A stretch of DNA of 64,000 nt from Geobacter sp. AOG1 (GTDB lineage: Bacteria > Desulfobacterota > Desulfuromonadia > Geobacterales > Geobacteraceae). The position numbers were made by a program, and so were the translations under genes. The number at the start of each line of letters is the position of its first letter. The first letter of the stretch is position 1. The stretch lies in contig NZ_BLIZ01000001.1 in the NCBI RefSeq assembly GCF_019972315.1, forward strand, positions 2,579,521 to 2,643,520, given 5' to 3'. The notes under the pieces were generated by a model. It was given only the letters and a program-made list of their open reading frames with translations. It had not been told where the DNA came from and ran no database searches. This document shows, piece after piece, positions 8,524-16,813 of this stretch.

Positions 8524-10689
8524 TCAGGTGGCGGGGGTGACGGTGCTGGTCTGGTTCCGGAAGGGAAGGTGAGAGCGCTGAGAGATTTCCAATCCATAAA
8601 GCCGCCGGTACAGATATGCTCCGGCGAGTACTTTTTTCACATACTCACGTGTCTCGCCAAAGGGGATGCACTCGACGAATTCATCCTGGCGTAGTCGGCC
8701 GAAGGTCTTGCGCCAACGGTTTACATTGCCAGACCCCCCGTTGTAGGCTGCGACAGCCATTACCTGGTCGCCATCGTAGGATTTAAGAAGGTCTTTCAGA
8801 TGACGGGTACCATAGGCAATGTTGACATCGGGCGCCGTGAGGCTGTTCGTCACGAAATTACCGTTCTTGGAGCCGCTCATGACCTTGGCGGTTGCCGGCA
8901 TCAGTTGCATGAGGCCAATGGCCCCCACCGGAGACTTGGCGGTCGTCGAATAGCTACTTTCAGCGCGGATGATCGAATGGACAAGGCTCTCGCCAATACC
9001 GCAATCGGCTGCGTTTTGTGCGACGATTTCGCGAAATCCCCAAGGGTAGAGAAGTCCCCAAGTGATAACGTTATCCTTGTCGAGCTTGTCGGGCCGGTCT
9101 TGTTTTACGGACGACAGTGCCCCATTGTAATTCCCCATTTCAAGGTAGAGCCGTGCAATCCCAAGGAGAGCTTTCCCCTTGGGATTCACTTTCTTTTTCA
9201 CGTGCGCCAGTTCGCGATTTGCTTCATCGTAAAGTCCGCAGGCAATCAGCATCTTGACCCGATCAAAGCCGTCCGGGATGGGAAGAAGATGTGCCATGTC
9301 CGCTTCAAGATTCAATGGTTTATCTTCCGGCAGGTTTGCCGTCGACCGGTACATAAGGGCATAATACCCGTTCGGATATTCCGAGATGAGGGCGGTGAAA
9401 AATGCTTGGGCACCGACGATATCACCTGTTGCCACGAGGGCCCGCCCTCCCCAGTAGAGTGTTTTTTCCCGATACTGCTCTATGGCGGTCAGTTTCTGGA
9501 AGAGGTTTGCTGCAGTTGGAAAGTCACCCGCAAGATAGCTGGCCCATGCGGTTTCCCACTGGGCAGTTTGCTTGAGGCTTGATCGTGGGTATTCACTGAG
9601 CAGCCTTTGCAGCAGGGGGAGGGCATCCGAACTCCGATTCTGGAATTTCCTGATGTAGGCCGCTTCAAGAAGGGCATCATCGGCAAGGTCCGATTGGGGG
9701 AATGTTTCCGCCAGCTTCAGAAACGTTGCTATGGCGGTCTCGTCACGCCCCGTTTTATCCTGTAGCCTGGCAAGCCAAAGAGTGGCTTCTGTCGCGATTT
9801 CCTTGCGGGGATTATCGGAAAGGAGTCTGGTCAGTGCCTGCTCACCATCCTTGTAGCGTCTGGCTTTGACCATGGCTTGGGCGGTTTTGAGTGCCAGTTT
9901 CTGGGCGACATCGGCGGTAACGGTAGCGGGGGGGATAGTGGAAAAGGTTTTGATTGCCTGCTCGAATCGGTGCATGTCGTAGAGCGTCATCCCCCGTTTG
10001 AACAGTTCGTCGCTGCTGTAAGGTGCCACCGTAATGCCTTGATTGGCAAGAGTTTGCAGCTGGTCGTACGCCTTGTCTGCCACATCGGCAGCCGGGTATT
10101 TGAGCCAGATCGTGCGATAAATCGAGGCAGCGGTCGCCTGATAGCCCGTAGTCTCCTGGCAGAGGGCGGTCCGCAGTAACGCAGTCAGGGAGTCGTTTCC
10201 GGCCGGATATTTGTCGACAAACCGTTCATATGCCAAAAGGGCATTCGGGTAGTCCTTCGCATCATAGCGGGCATCGGCAACGAGCAGGAGGGCGGAGCGG
10301 TAGAGGGGAGATTCAGGATATTCCTTGAGCAGTTTTTCCAGAGGAACGAAACAATCCGCGTATCTCCCCAGCCGGTAAAGGGCGTTCGCCTCATGATAGA
10401 GAGCGTAATCTGCCAGCAGGGGAAGGGTTTCGGCGGACCGGGCCAGGGCTGTTGCCGCTTCATCCCAGTCCGAGGATTTTGCGGCAGCCATGCCGACGAG
10501 GAAATCGCGCAGACCACCAGCCGGTGCCTGATTTGCAGCCGTCCGTGCCGCTCGGTAATCACGGACCTTGAGATGTTGGGCCGCCATGGCAAGATGATCC
10601 GACGGCAGTTGAAGAAGATTTCCCCCCGACGCGGGAATCGAAAGGGCGGAGCAGAAGATAACGATAAGAGGGATACGGCGCAACAGCAT
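8524..10689 (-). CDS. slt: Soluble lytic murein transglycosylase (Slt family)
   Basis: A 721-residue protein with a signal peptide, a long superhelical region of TPR-like repeats (about residues 35-560) and a C-terminal goose-lysozyme-like SLT domain (about 570-700). The SLT motifs are all present: IIRAESSY with the catalytic Glu, SPVGAIGLMQLMP, NIAYGTRHLKDLL and AVAAYNGGSGNVNRW. Known role: cleaves the glycan strand of peptidoglycan to form 1,6-anhydromuropeptides in the periplasm. The size is slightly larger than E. coli Slt70 because the TPR-like part is longer. It diverges from rnr and has its own promoter; GGAG precedes the ATG. Confidence 0.92.
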   Translation of the reverse strand: MLLRRIPLIVIFCSALSIPASGGNLLQLPSDHLAMAAQHLKVRDYRAARTAANQAPAGGLRDFLVGMAAAKSSDWDEAATALARSAETLPLLADYALYHEANALYRLGRYADCFVPLEKLLKEYPESPLYRSALLLVADARYDAKDYPNALLAYERFVDKYPAGNDSLTALLRTALCQETTGYQATAASIYRTIWLKYPAADVADKAYDQLQTLANQGITVAPYSSDELFKRGMTLYDMHRFEQAIKTFSTIPPATVTADVAQKLALKTAQAMVKARRYKDGEQALTRLLSDNPRKEIATEATLWLARLQDKTGRDETAIATFLKLAETFPQSDLADDALLEAAYIRKFQNRSSDALPLLQRLLSEYPRSSLKQTAQWETAWASYLAGDFPTAANLFQKLTAIEQYREKTLYWGGRALVATGDIVGAQAFFTALISEYPNGYYALMYRSTANLPEDKPLNLEADMAHLLPIPDGFDRVKMLIACGLYDEANRELAHVKKKVNPKGKALLGIARLYLEMGNYNGALSSVKQDRPDKLDKDNVITWGLLYPWGFREIVAQNAADCGIGESLVHSIIRAESSYSTTAKSPVGAIGLMQLMPATAKVMSGSKNGNFVTNSLTAPDVNIAYGTRHLKDLLKSYDGDQVMAVAAYNGGSGNVNRWRKTFGRLRQDEFVECIPFGETREYVKKVLAGAYLYRRLYGLEISQRSHLPFRNQTSTVTPAT

Positions 10690-10735
10690 GTATGACTCCA
10701 GATCCGGAATAATGAACGTGTAAATTCACGCACTG

Positions 10736-10765
10736 ATAATAGCTGGTTAGGGCGGTAAAAATCAA
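10736..10765 (-). promoter_or_regulatory. Candidate sigma-70-like promoter of slt
   Basis: On the minus strand TTGATT (10760-10765), an 18-base spacer and TATTAT (10736-10741) lie about 45 bases before the slt ATG. Matches are four and five of six. It is back to back with the rnr promoter. Confidence 0.5.
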
Positions 10766-10795
10766 AAGAATTTTCCCGGGTTACCGGTAAACTGT

Positions 10796-10824
10796 TTGAC
10801 AACAGGAGCTTATTTGAGCATATT
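10796..10824 (+). promoter_or_regulatory. Candidate sigma-70-like promoter of rnr
   Basis: Perfect -35 TTGACA (10796-10801), 17-base spacer, weak -10 CATATT (10819-10824), about 35 bases before the rnr start codon. The -10 is poor, so an alternative spacing is possible. Confidence 0.45.
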
Positions 10825-10860
10825 CAAGCGCAGTTCGGGTAAATTTTTTAGGGGAGCGGT

Positions 10861-13119
10861 ATGGCGATAAACAGGGAAAAAATTCTGGGGTTGTTTCGAG
10901 AGAACCCCGGCGTGTTTCGCCCGTTCCGGGATCTGATGCAACTCCTGGGGGTGACCAAGGGGCAGCGCGCCAAGTTCAAGGCCTATCTTGACCGGATGGT
11001 GGATCGAGGCGAACTCGTCAGGCAGCAAGGGAATCGTTACGGCGTAACGGGAGCGTCCCATGTTATCACCGGCAGGCTCTCCGTCCATAGGGATGGCTAC
11101 GGATTCGTCACCCCCGACAGCGGCGGTGAGGATCTGTTTATCCCTGCCCGTTACCTGCGGGAAGCGATGCACGGTGATCTGGTAGAGGTGGTGGCCGCGC
11201 CCCGCGGCCGTACCGGCAAACGGGAAGGGCGGCTCGCGCGGATTGTGGAGCGTGCCCATACGACGGTCGTCGGCCGTTTCCTGACGACGGGCGATCACGG
11301 GGTGGTGATCCCGGACGATCAGCGAGTCACGGGTGAGCTCATCATTCCGCCCCGAGCCGCTGGTGACGCCCAATCCGGTCAGGTGGTAGTGGCGCGCATC
11401 GTCAATTACCCAACCGAACGGAGCGGACCGACTGCCCGCATCGTCGAGGTTCTCGGCTCCAGCGATGATCCGGAAGTGGAGGTCCTTACTGTCATCAGGA
11501 AACACGACCTGCCATACCGGTTTCCCGACGACGTGATTGCCGAGGCTCGAGGCATTGCGGCCGAGGTCAGTGAAGATGACATTACGGGAAGGGTTGACCT
11601 GCGGAACCACCCGACCGTCACCATCGATGGAGAAACGGCCCGTGATTTCGATGATGCGGTCTCGGTGAGCAGGGAAGAGGGGGGGAGAATACGGCTCTGG
11701 GTTTCCATAGCCGACGTCGGCCATTACGTGCGTGCCGGGTCGGCACTGGACGGAGAGGCGTACCTGCGGGGGACGTCGGTCTATTTCCCCGACCGCTGCA
11801 TCCCGATGCTGCCGGAAGAGCTGTCCAACGGCATCTGTTCCCTGAACCCGCAGGTGGACCGCCTTACCATGACCGCGGAAATTGCCTTCGACAAGAGCGG
11901 CTTTCCGGTCACGACTGCCTTCTATCCCAGCGTAATCCGGAGCGCCGCACGTCTTACCTATACCCAGGTCAAAGGGGTCCTGGTCGACAAGGACCCCGAA
12001 CTCCGCGAGCAGTATGGCCATCTCCTTGACGATCTGCAGCTGATGGAGGAACTATCGCTACGCCTCACCGCCAGGCGCCGGCAACGGGGAAGCATCGACT
12101 TCGACCTTCCCGAACCCCAGATAATCCTCGATCTCCAGGGACAGACCGAGGCCATCGTCAAGGCGGAGCGGAATCTTGCCCACCGCATCATCGAAGAGTT
12201 CATGCTGGCGGCCAACGAGGCGGTGGCCCATCATCTGGAAACCAGCGGAACTCCCTCCCTCTATCGGGTGCACGAATCACCCGATCAGGAGAAGTTGCGT
12301 GACTTCCGCGACTTTGTCTTCAATTTTGGGTACCAACTGCGCCTGGGTGAGGAATCCGTCCAGCCGGCCGAGTTACAGAGATTGCTGGACCAGGCGGAGG
12401 GAAAACCGGAAGAGCGAATGATCAACGAGGTCCTGCTCCGCTGCATGAAACAGGCGCGCTATTCGGAAGAGAATCTTGGCCATTTCGGCCTTGCAGCTCC
12501 CTGTTACACACATTTTACCTCACCTATCCGGCGCTACCCCGATCTGGTCGTGCACCGCATCCTGAAGGGGGCTCTTGCTAAAACTCTGCGCAAGCATGAT
12601 CTTGAGCGTCTGGCCGAAACCTTGCCGGAGGTCGCCTCCCACACGAGCAAGAGAGAACGGGTGGCCATGGAGGCGGAGAGGGAGATTGTCGAGCTGAAGA
12701 AAGTCCAGTTCATGAGCGACAAGGTCGGCGAGGAATTTGACGGCATCATCAGCGGTGTAACGTCCTTCGGTCTGTTTATCGAACTGGTCGAACTCTTTGT
12801 GGAGGGGATGGTACATATCTCCACGCTTCCCTCTGACTTCTACCGCTACCTGGAAAAACAGCACTCCCTTGTCGGCGAGAGATCACGGACAACATACCGG
12901 ATCGGTGACCAGTTGCGGGTCAAGGTGGCAAGCGTCAGCATGGAACGGAAGCAGATCGAATTCGTGGTGGCGGGGGCCGTTTCGGCTCAACCGGCCAGCG
13001 AGGGACGAGCAAATGGGGAGGCATACCCTCGCATACCGGTCAAGGGGAAGCGCCCGCGAATCAAATCGGCAGCTGCTCGCGGAGAAAAAGGTGACTCCGG
13101 TGGCCGGCGCAGACGGTGA
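10861..13119 (+). CDS. rnr: Ribonuclease R
   Basis: A 752-residue RNase II/RNB-family 3'-5' exonuclease with the full RNase R order: N-terminal helix-turn-helix (about 1-65), two cold-shock domains (about 70-220), catalytic RNB domain (about 240-570) with TIDGETARDFDDAVSV supplying metal-binding aspartates, CYTHFTSPIRRYPDLVVHR, and a C-terminal S1 domain (about 620-705), followed by a basic tail. It digests structured RNA in the cytoplasm and serves mRNA and rRNA quality control. The ATG is preceded by AGGGGAG. It is the first gene of a likely unit with tatC and ribF. Confidence 0.96.
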   Translation: MAINREKILGLFRENPGVFRPFRDLMQLLGVTKGQRAKFKAYLDRMVDRGELVRQQGNRYGVTGASHVITGRLSVHRDGYGFVTPDSGGEDLFIPARYLREAMHGDLVEVVAAPRGRTGKREGRLARIVERAHTTVVGRFLTTGDHGVVIPDDQRVTGELIIPPRAAGDAQSGQVVVARIVNYPTERSGPTARIVEVLGSSDDPEVEVLTVIRKHDLPYRFPDDVIAEARGIAAEVSEDDITGRVDLRNHPTVTIDGETARDFDDAVSVSREEGGRIRLWVSIADVGHYVRAGSALDGEAYLRGTSVYFPDRCIPMLPEELSNGICSLNPQVDRLTMTAEIAFDKSGFPVTTAFYPSVIRSAARLTYTQVKGVLVDKDPELREQYGHLLDDLQLMEELSLRLTARRRQRGSIDFDLPEPQIILDLQGQTEAIVKAERNLAHRIIEEFMLAANEAVAHHLETSGTPSLYRVHESPDQEKLRDFRDFVFNFGYQLRLGEESVQPAELQRLLDQAEGKPEERMINEVLLRCMKQARYSEENLGHFGLAAPCYTHFTSPIRRYPDLVVHRILKGALAKTLRKHDLERLAETLPEVASHTSKRERVAMEAEREIVELKKVQFMSDKVGEEFDGIISGVTSFGLFIELVELFVEGMVHISTLPSDFYRYLEKQHSLVGERSRTTYRIGDQLRVKVASVSMERKQIEFVVAGAVSAQPASEGRANGEAYPRIPVKGKRPRIKSAAARGEKGDSGGRRRR

Positions 13120-13193
13120 AAGCAGTTGCGCGCCGGTGAGTCGCTATGCTATGTTCTACAAGTTTTGCACTTTACGGGCGGTTTACGGTTACC

Positions 13194-14033
13194 ATGAGCG
13201 AAAACGCGGCCATGCCGTTCATAGAACATCTGGTGGAGTTGCGACGACGCCTGATCATCATTGTCGTTGCGGTAGTAATCGGCATGGGGGTGGCGTGGAA
13301 CTTTTCCGACGACCTGTTGAACTTTGTCGAAAAGCCCCTGACGGGGCATACGTACCTTACTGAGATCAAAAAACGGGTCTATGGTGAGGTAAAGCAGCGT
13401 TATCCCGGGGTGTATACCCGATATCAGCTGGACAAGGAGGTCAACGCGCCGGTCCGGGAGCGGCGCCTCAACTACAGTGCACCCTTGGAGCCCTTTTTCA
13501 TCCAATGCAAGATTTCCGTCATCGCGGGGTTCATTCTTGTGCTGCCAATCGTCTTTTATCAGCTCTGGCTTTTTATCGCTCCGGGATTGACTCTCAAGGA
13601 GAAGCGGCTCGTCTTCCCTTTCGTGACGGTGAGCACCATCAGTTTCTGCGTAGGAGCTTTGTTTTTCCTCATCATAATCTGGCCGGTAATCATCAATTTT
13701 TCCCTTTCCTACGAATCACAGGGGTTGCAGAGCTGGTTCAACCTGAGTGCCTATATTAATTTTTGTCTACGGCTGATCCTTATCTTCGGTCTCATCTTTG
13801 AACTTCCCATCCTCTCCCTGCTGCTGGCCCGGTTCGGGATCGTGAGTTACACCCTGCTTGCACGGAATCGCAAATACGCCTTGCTGGCAAGTTCCATCAT
13901 AGCCGCATTCCATGCTGATCTCATCACCATGTTCGTCATTATGGTCCCTCTGTACCTGATGTACGAAGTGAGTATCTGGGTGGCGCTTGTGTTCGGCAGG
14001 AAAAAACCGGTGACTGCGGATGCCGCTGTTTGA
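13194..14033 (+). CDS. tatC: Sec-independent protein translocase subunit TatC
   Basis: 279 residues from the ATG at 13194, chosen because it gives the typical MSENAAMPFIEHLVELRRR start; the frame is open to 13146. Six hydrophobic segments fit TatC, with IEHLVELRRRL before TM1 and APLEPFF before TM2. Known role: with TatA/TatB forms the receptor for twin-arginine signal peptides and exports folded proteins. No tatA or tatB is seen nearby. Odd feature: about 40 extra residues (YGEVKQRYPGVYTRYQLDKE and onward) between TM1 and the APLEPFF motif, lengthening the first periplasmic loop. Confidence 0.9.
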   Translation: MSENAAMPFIEHLVELRRRLIIIVVAVVIGMGVAWNFSDDLLNFVEKPLTGHTYLTEIKKRVYGEVKQRYPGVYTRYQLDKEVNAPVRERRLNYSAPLEPFFIQCKISVIAGFILVLPIVFYQLWLFIAPGLTLKEKRLVFPFVTVSTISFCVGALFFLIIIWPVIINFSLSYESQGLQSWFNLSAYINFCLRLILIFGLIFELPILSLLLARFGIVSYTLLARNRKYALLASSIIAAFHADLITMFVIMVPLYLMYEVSIWVALVFGRKKPVTADAAV

Positions 14034-14068
14034 CAGAACGAACGTATTCAGGAAATAGCAACCACACC

Positions 14069-15040
14069 ATGATCATTTACCGCAGCATCGATGAGATACG
14101 GGAACGACTCCCCAATGCAGTGGTCACCATCGGCAATTTCGATGGCGTCCATCTCGGGCACCGGGAGATGTTCCGTCGTCTGAAGAAGGCGGCAGCAGAT
14201 ATCGGAGGGGTATCGGTGGTCATCACCTTCTATCCCCATCCTCTCAAGGTGCTCCCGGTCGGAAGAGACGTACGCCTCATCAACACCTATGCCGAAAAAG
14301 AGAATCTTATTGAGGCCTCTGGGGTCGATTACCTGGTTGTGCTTCACTTTACCCCTGAATTCGCATCCATCAGTGCAACTGAGTTCGTGCGGGACATTCT
14401 GGTCGGAAGGATCGGTGCCCGGAAACTTATCATCGGGTATGATTACGCGTTCGGCCGTAACCGGCAAGGGGATGTCGCTTTTTTGCAGCGGCTTGGCGGA
14501 GAAATGGGGTTTGCCGTGGAGGTGCTGGCACCGATCGGTACCGGCGAAACGGTTTATAGCAGCAGCATGGTGCGACGCCTCATCCAGGCAGGTGACGTCA
14601 AAGAAGTCGTAGCGTTCCTGGGTCGGCATTTCTCCGTCGGTGGAACGGTCGTGCATGGTCATCACCGGGGGAAGGATCTCGGATTTCCGACCGCCAATCT
14701 CCAAACGGACAAGGAATTGCTCCCCGCCCATGGTGTGTACGCGGTCAAGGTCAAGGTGAATGACCGGATTTACGATGGTGCGTGCAATATCGGTGACAAT
14801 CCGACCTTTGGTGATGAAGCAAGCGCCATAGAAGTTTTTCTCTTTGATTTCGACGGCGACCTGTATGGCAATGAACTGCGGGTCTATTTCGTGGAGAGGC
14901 TTCGCGGCGAGATGAAGTTTCCCGATGTCGCCTCACTTACGCAGGCAATAGGGGAAGATATCCGCAGATGCCGGGAAATCCTGCGGGACGTGTCCATTAT
15001 CGAGTATCGCGACTACCTCGGAGCACTAGACCATGGCTAG
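14069..15040 (+). CDS. ribF: Bifunctional riboflavin kinase / FAD synthetase
   Basis: About 323 residues from ATG 14069; a TTG at 14030 overlapping the tatC stop would add 13 residues and cannot be excluded, because neither start has a strong ribosome site. The N-terminal FAD synthetase half has the nucleotidyltransferase motif GNFDGVHLGH; the C-terminal flavokinase half has VVHGHHRGKDLGFPTANL. RibF phosphorylates riboflavin to FMN and adenylates FMN to FAD in the cytoplasm. The stop overlaps the next start by eight bases. Confidence 0.95.
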   Translation: MIIYRSIDEIRERLPNAVVTIGNFDGVHLGHREMFRRLKKAAADIGGVSVVITFYPHPLKVLPVGRDVRLINTYAEKENLIEASGVDYLVVLHFTPEFASISATEFVRDILVGRIGARKLIIGYDYAFGRNRQGDVAFLQRLGGEMGFAVEVLAPIGTGETVYSSSMVRRLIQAGDVKEVVAFLGRHFSVGGTVVHGHHRGKDLGFPTANLQTDKELLPAHGVYAVKVKVNDRIYDGACNIGDNPTFGDEASAIEVFLFDFDGDLYGNELRVYFVERLRGEMKFPDVASLTQAIGEDIRRCREILRDVSIIEYRDYLGALDHG

Positions 15041-16052
15041 GAAGAACATCGACAAACGTCTCTGGATCGGCATCGGCATCAGTGCGGTTCTGCTGGTCCT
15101 GCTGTTTCGGCAGATCGATGGACGGCAGGTACTGGCGGCATTCCGTTCCATGGACTACCGCTATCTTGTCCCTTCTGTGCTTCTCACCTTTGTCAGTTAT
15201 TACTGTCGTGCCATACGCTGGCGCTACCTGCTCCTCCCCCAGAAGGCGACTTCCCTGGCGAACCTCTTCCCGGCAACCATCGTCGGCTACATGGCAAACA
15301 ACCTGCTGCCGGCACGGCTCGGAGAATTTGTCCGCGCCTACGTTCTTGCGGAAAAAGAAAAACTCGATTCGAGCTCGGTCTTTGCCACGCTGGTCCTGGA
15401 CCGTCTGTTTGACGGCTTCACCGTGCTCCTGATCCTGGTAGTGACCTTCTTCACCGTTCAACTCCCCCCAGGCATGGAGCAGGTGCAGGAGGGGCTCAAG
15501 CTGGGGGGATACATCACCCTTGCCCTCTACGTCGGCGTTATTGCCTTTCTTGTGCTCCTGAAGCGGCGGACCCACTGGACTCTGGATCTGCTGGGGAGTT
15601 TACTGCGTCCATTCCCCGCCCGCATTGCCGAGAAAATCATTCCCCTCCTCGGTTCGTTCATTGCCGGTATCCGTATGTCGGCCAGGCCAACAGAACTGGC
15701 GGCGTTATTTGTCTCTTCACTCGTTATCTGGAGTACCGCGATCTGGCCCGTGGACCTGGTGCTGAAATCCTTCGGTATTTCGCTTCCGGTCACGGCATCC
15801 ATGCTGATCATGGTATTTCTTGTATTTGCCGTGATGGTGCCGGCATCGCCCGGTTACGTAGGAACGTATCATGCGGCGTGCGTTTACGGCCTTCTGGCGT
15901 TCAACGTACAGCGGGAAATGGCGCTCAGTGTGGCGCTCGTCATGCACGGTATAAATTTTTTCCCCGTAATACTGGCGGGTTTCTACTATCTATGGCGTGA
16001 CAATATGTCCCTTCGGAATGTGGAAGAACAATCCGCAAAGCATAGCGGCTGA
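15033..16052 (+). CDS. Flippase-like / lysylphosphatidylglycerol synthase TM-region protein
   Basis: A 339-residue polytopic membrane protein of the LPG synthase TM-region (UPF0104, AglD/flippase-like) family. Seen: SYYCRAIRWRYLL, then NNLLPARLGEFVRAYVLA with the conserved Pro-Arg-Gly-Glu pattern, STFLLDR-like ATLVLDRLFDG, and VPASPGYVGTYHA near the end. Members are inner-membrane proteins of mostly unproven function, some tied to lipid or glycan export. It lacks the soluble aminoacyltransferase domain of MprF. It overlaps ribF and is followed after 5 bases by a methyltransferase. Confidence 0.8.
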   Translation: MARKNIDKRLWIGIGISAVLLVLLFRQIDGRQVLAAFRSMDYRYLVPSVLLTFVSYYCRAIRWRYLLLPQKATSLANLFPATIVGYMANNLLPARLGEFVRAYVLAEKEKLDSSSVFATLVLDRLFDGFTVLLILVVTFFTVQLPPGMEQVQEGLKLGGYITLALYVGVIAFLVLLKRRTHWTLDLLGSLLRPFPARIAEKIIPLLGSFIAGIRMSARPTELAALFVSSLVIWSTAIWPVDLVLKSFGISLPVTASMLIMVFLVFAVMVPASPGYVGTYHAACVYGLLAFNVQREMALSVALVMHGINFFPVILAGFYYLWRDNMSLRNVEEQSAKHSG

Positions 16053-16057
16053 TCGAC

Positions 16058-16813
16058 ATGGAATGGTATCCTACTCCCAGCTACCTGCTCAAGCGGAAGG
16101 TTATTCTTGATTTCCTCCGTACGGTTCCCGTTAGAGACGTTCTCGAAGTAGGGTGTGGCGCGGGTGACCTTCTGGTGGCTCTGGCGGCCCGGGGGTACCG
16201 AGGTACCGGCGTCGACCTTTCGGATGATGCGGTGGAGGCTGCTCGGGAAAGGGTCGCGAACACAATGGTAACGGTTGCAAGGGGTGAAGTGCAGGACGTA
16301 GCCGGACAGTTCGATGTGGCGATAGCTTCGGAGGTGCTGGAACACTGTGCGGATGACGTGGGGGTTCTGCGTGAACTGGCGTCGAAAACCCGACCCGGCG
16401 GTCACGTAGTGCTCACGGTTCCGGCCCATATGTCAAAATGGGGGGCTAATGACGATTTCTGCGGTCACCTCCGTCGTTATGAACGGGAAGAGTTGCATGA
16501 CAAACTGGCTGCTGCCGGACTTAACCCCGTCTGTATATACTCCTATGGCGTACCTATATACAATCTGATGAAACCTTTTTATGACCGCGCCATCCGTAAA
16601 AAGTGCAAACAGGAGCGTGATCTGCGGGTACGTACCGAAGAGAGCAGTGGTATGTGGCTTTTTACGGGGATGAAACGGATTTTCTTCCTATTGTTTAACG
16701 ATCTGACAATGTATCCATTCTATCTGCTGCAGCGGCTTTTTTTTCGGACCGATCTCGGCAACGGCTATTTTGCCGTTGCGCGTCGCGTCGAGCAGCAAGG
16801 TGAGTCAGCATGA
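16058..16813 (+). CDS. Class I SAM-dependent methyltransferase
   Basis: A 251-residue protein with a Rossmann-fold methyltransferase core at about residues 25-140. Motif I is VLEVGCGAGDLLVAL, followed by GTGVDLSDDAVEAARERV and the motif II/III region FDVAIASEVLEHCADD and RPGGHVVLTVPAH. The C-terminal 100 residues are less conserved and contain aromatic and basic stretches. The substrate is unknown; the adjacent membrane glycosyltransferase and flippase-like genes suggest lipid-linked or surface glycan work (inference). Its stop overlaps the next start (ATGA). Confidence 0.82.
   Translation: MEWYPTPSYLLKRKVILDFLRTVPVRDVLEVGCGAGDLLVALAARGYRGTGVDLSDDAVEAARERVANTMVTVARGEVQDVAGQFDVAIASEVLEHCADDVGVLRELASKTRPGGHVVLTVPAHMSKWGANDDFCGHLRRYEREELHDKLAAAGLNPVCIYSYGVPIYNLMKPFYDRAIRKKCKQERDLRVRTEESSGMWLFTGMKRIFFLLFNDLTMYPFYLLQRLFFRTDLGNGYFAVARRVEQQGESA

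Noticed and set aside
10810-12021. 403-codon open frame on the minus strand opposite rnr
   Set aside because: Antisense to the strongly conserved RNase R gene; no homology features and no ribosome site considered meaningful.
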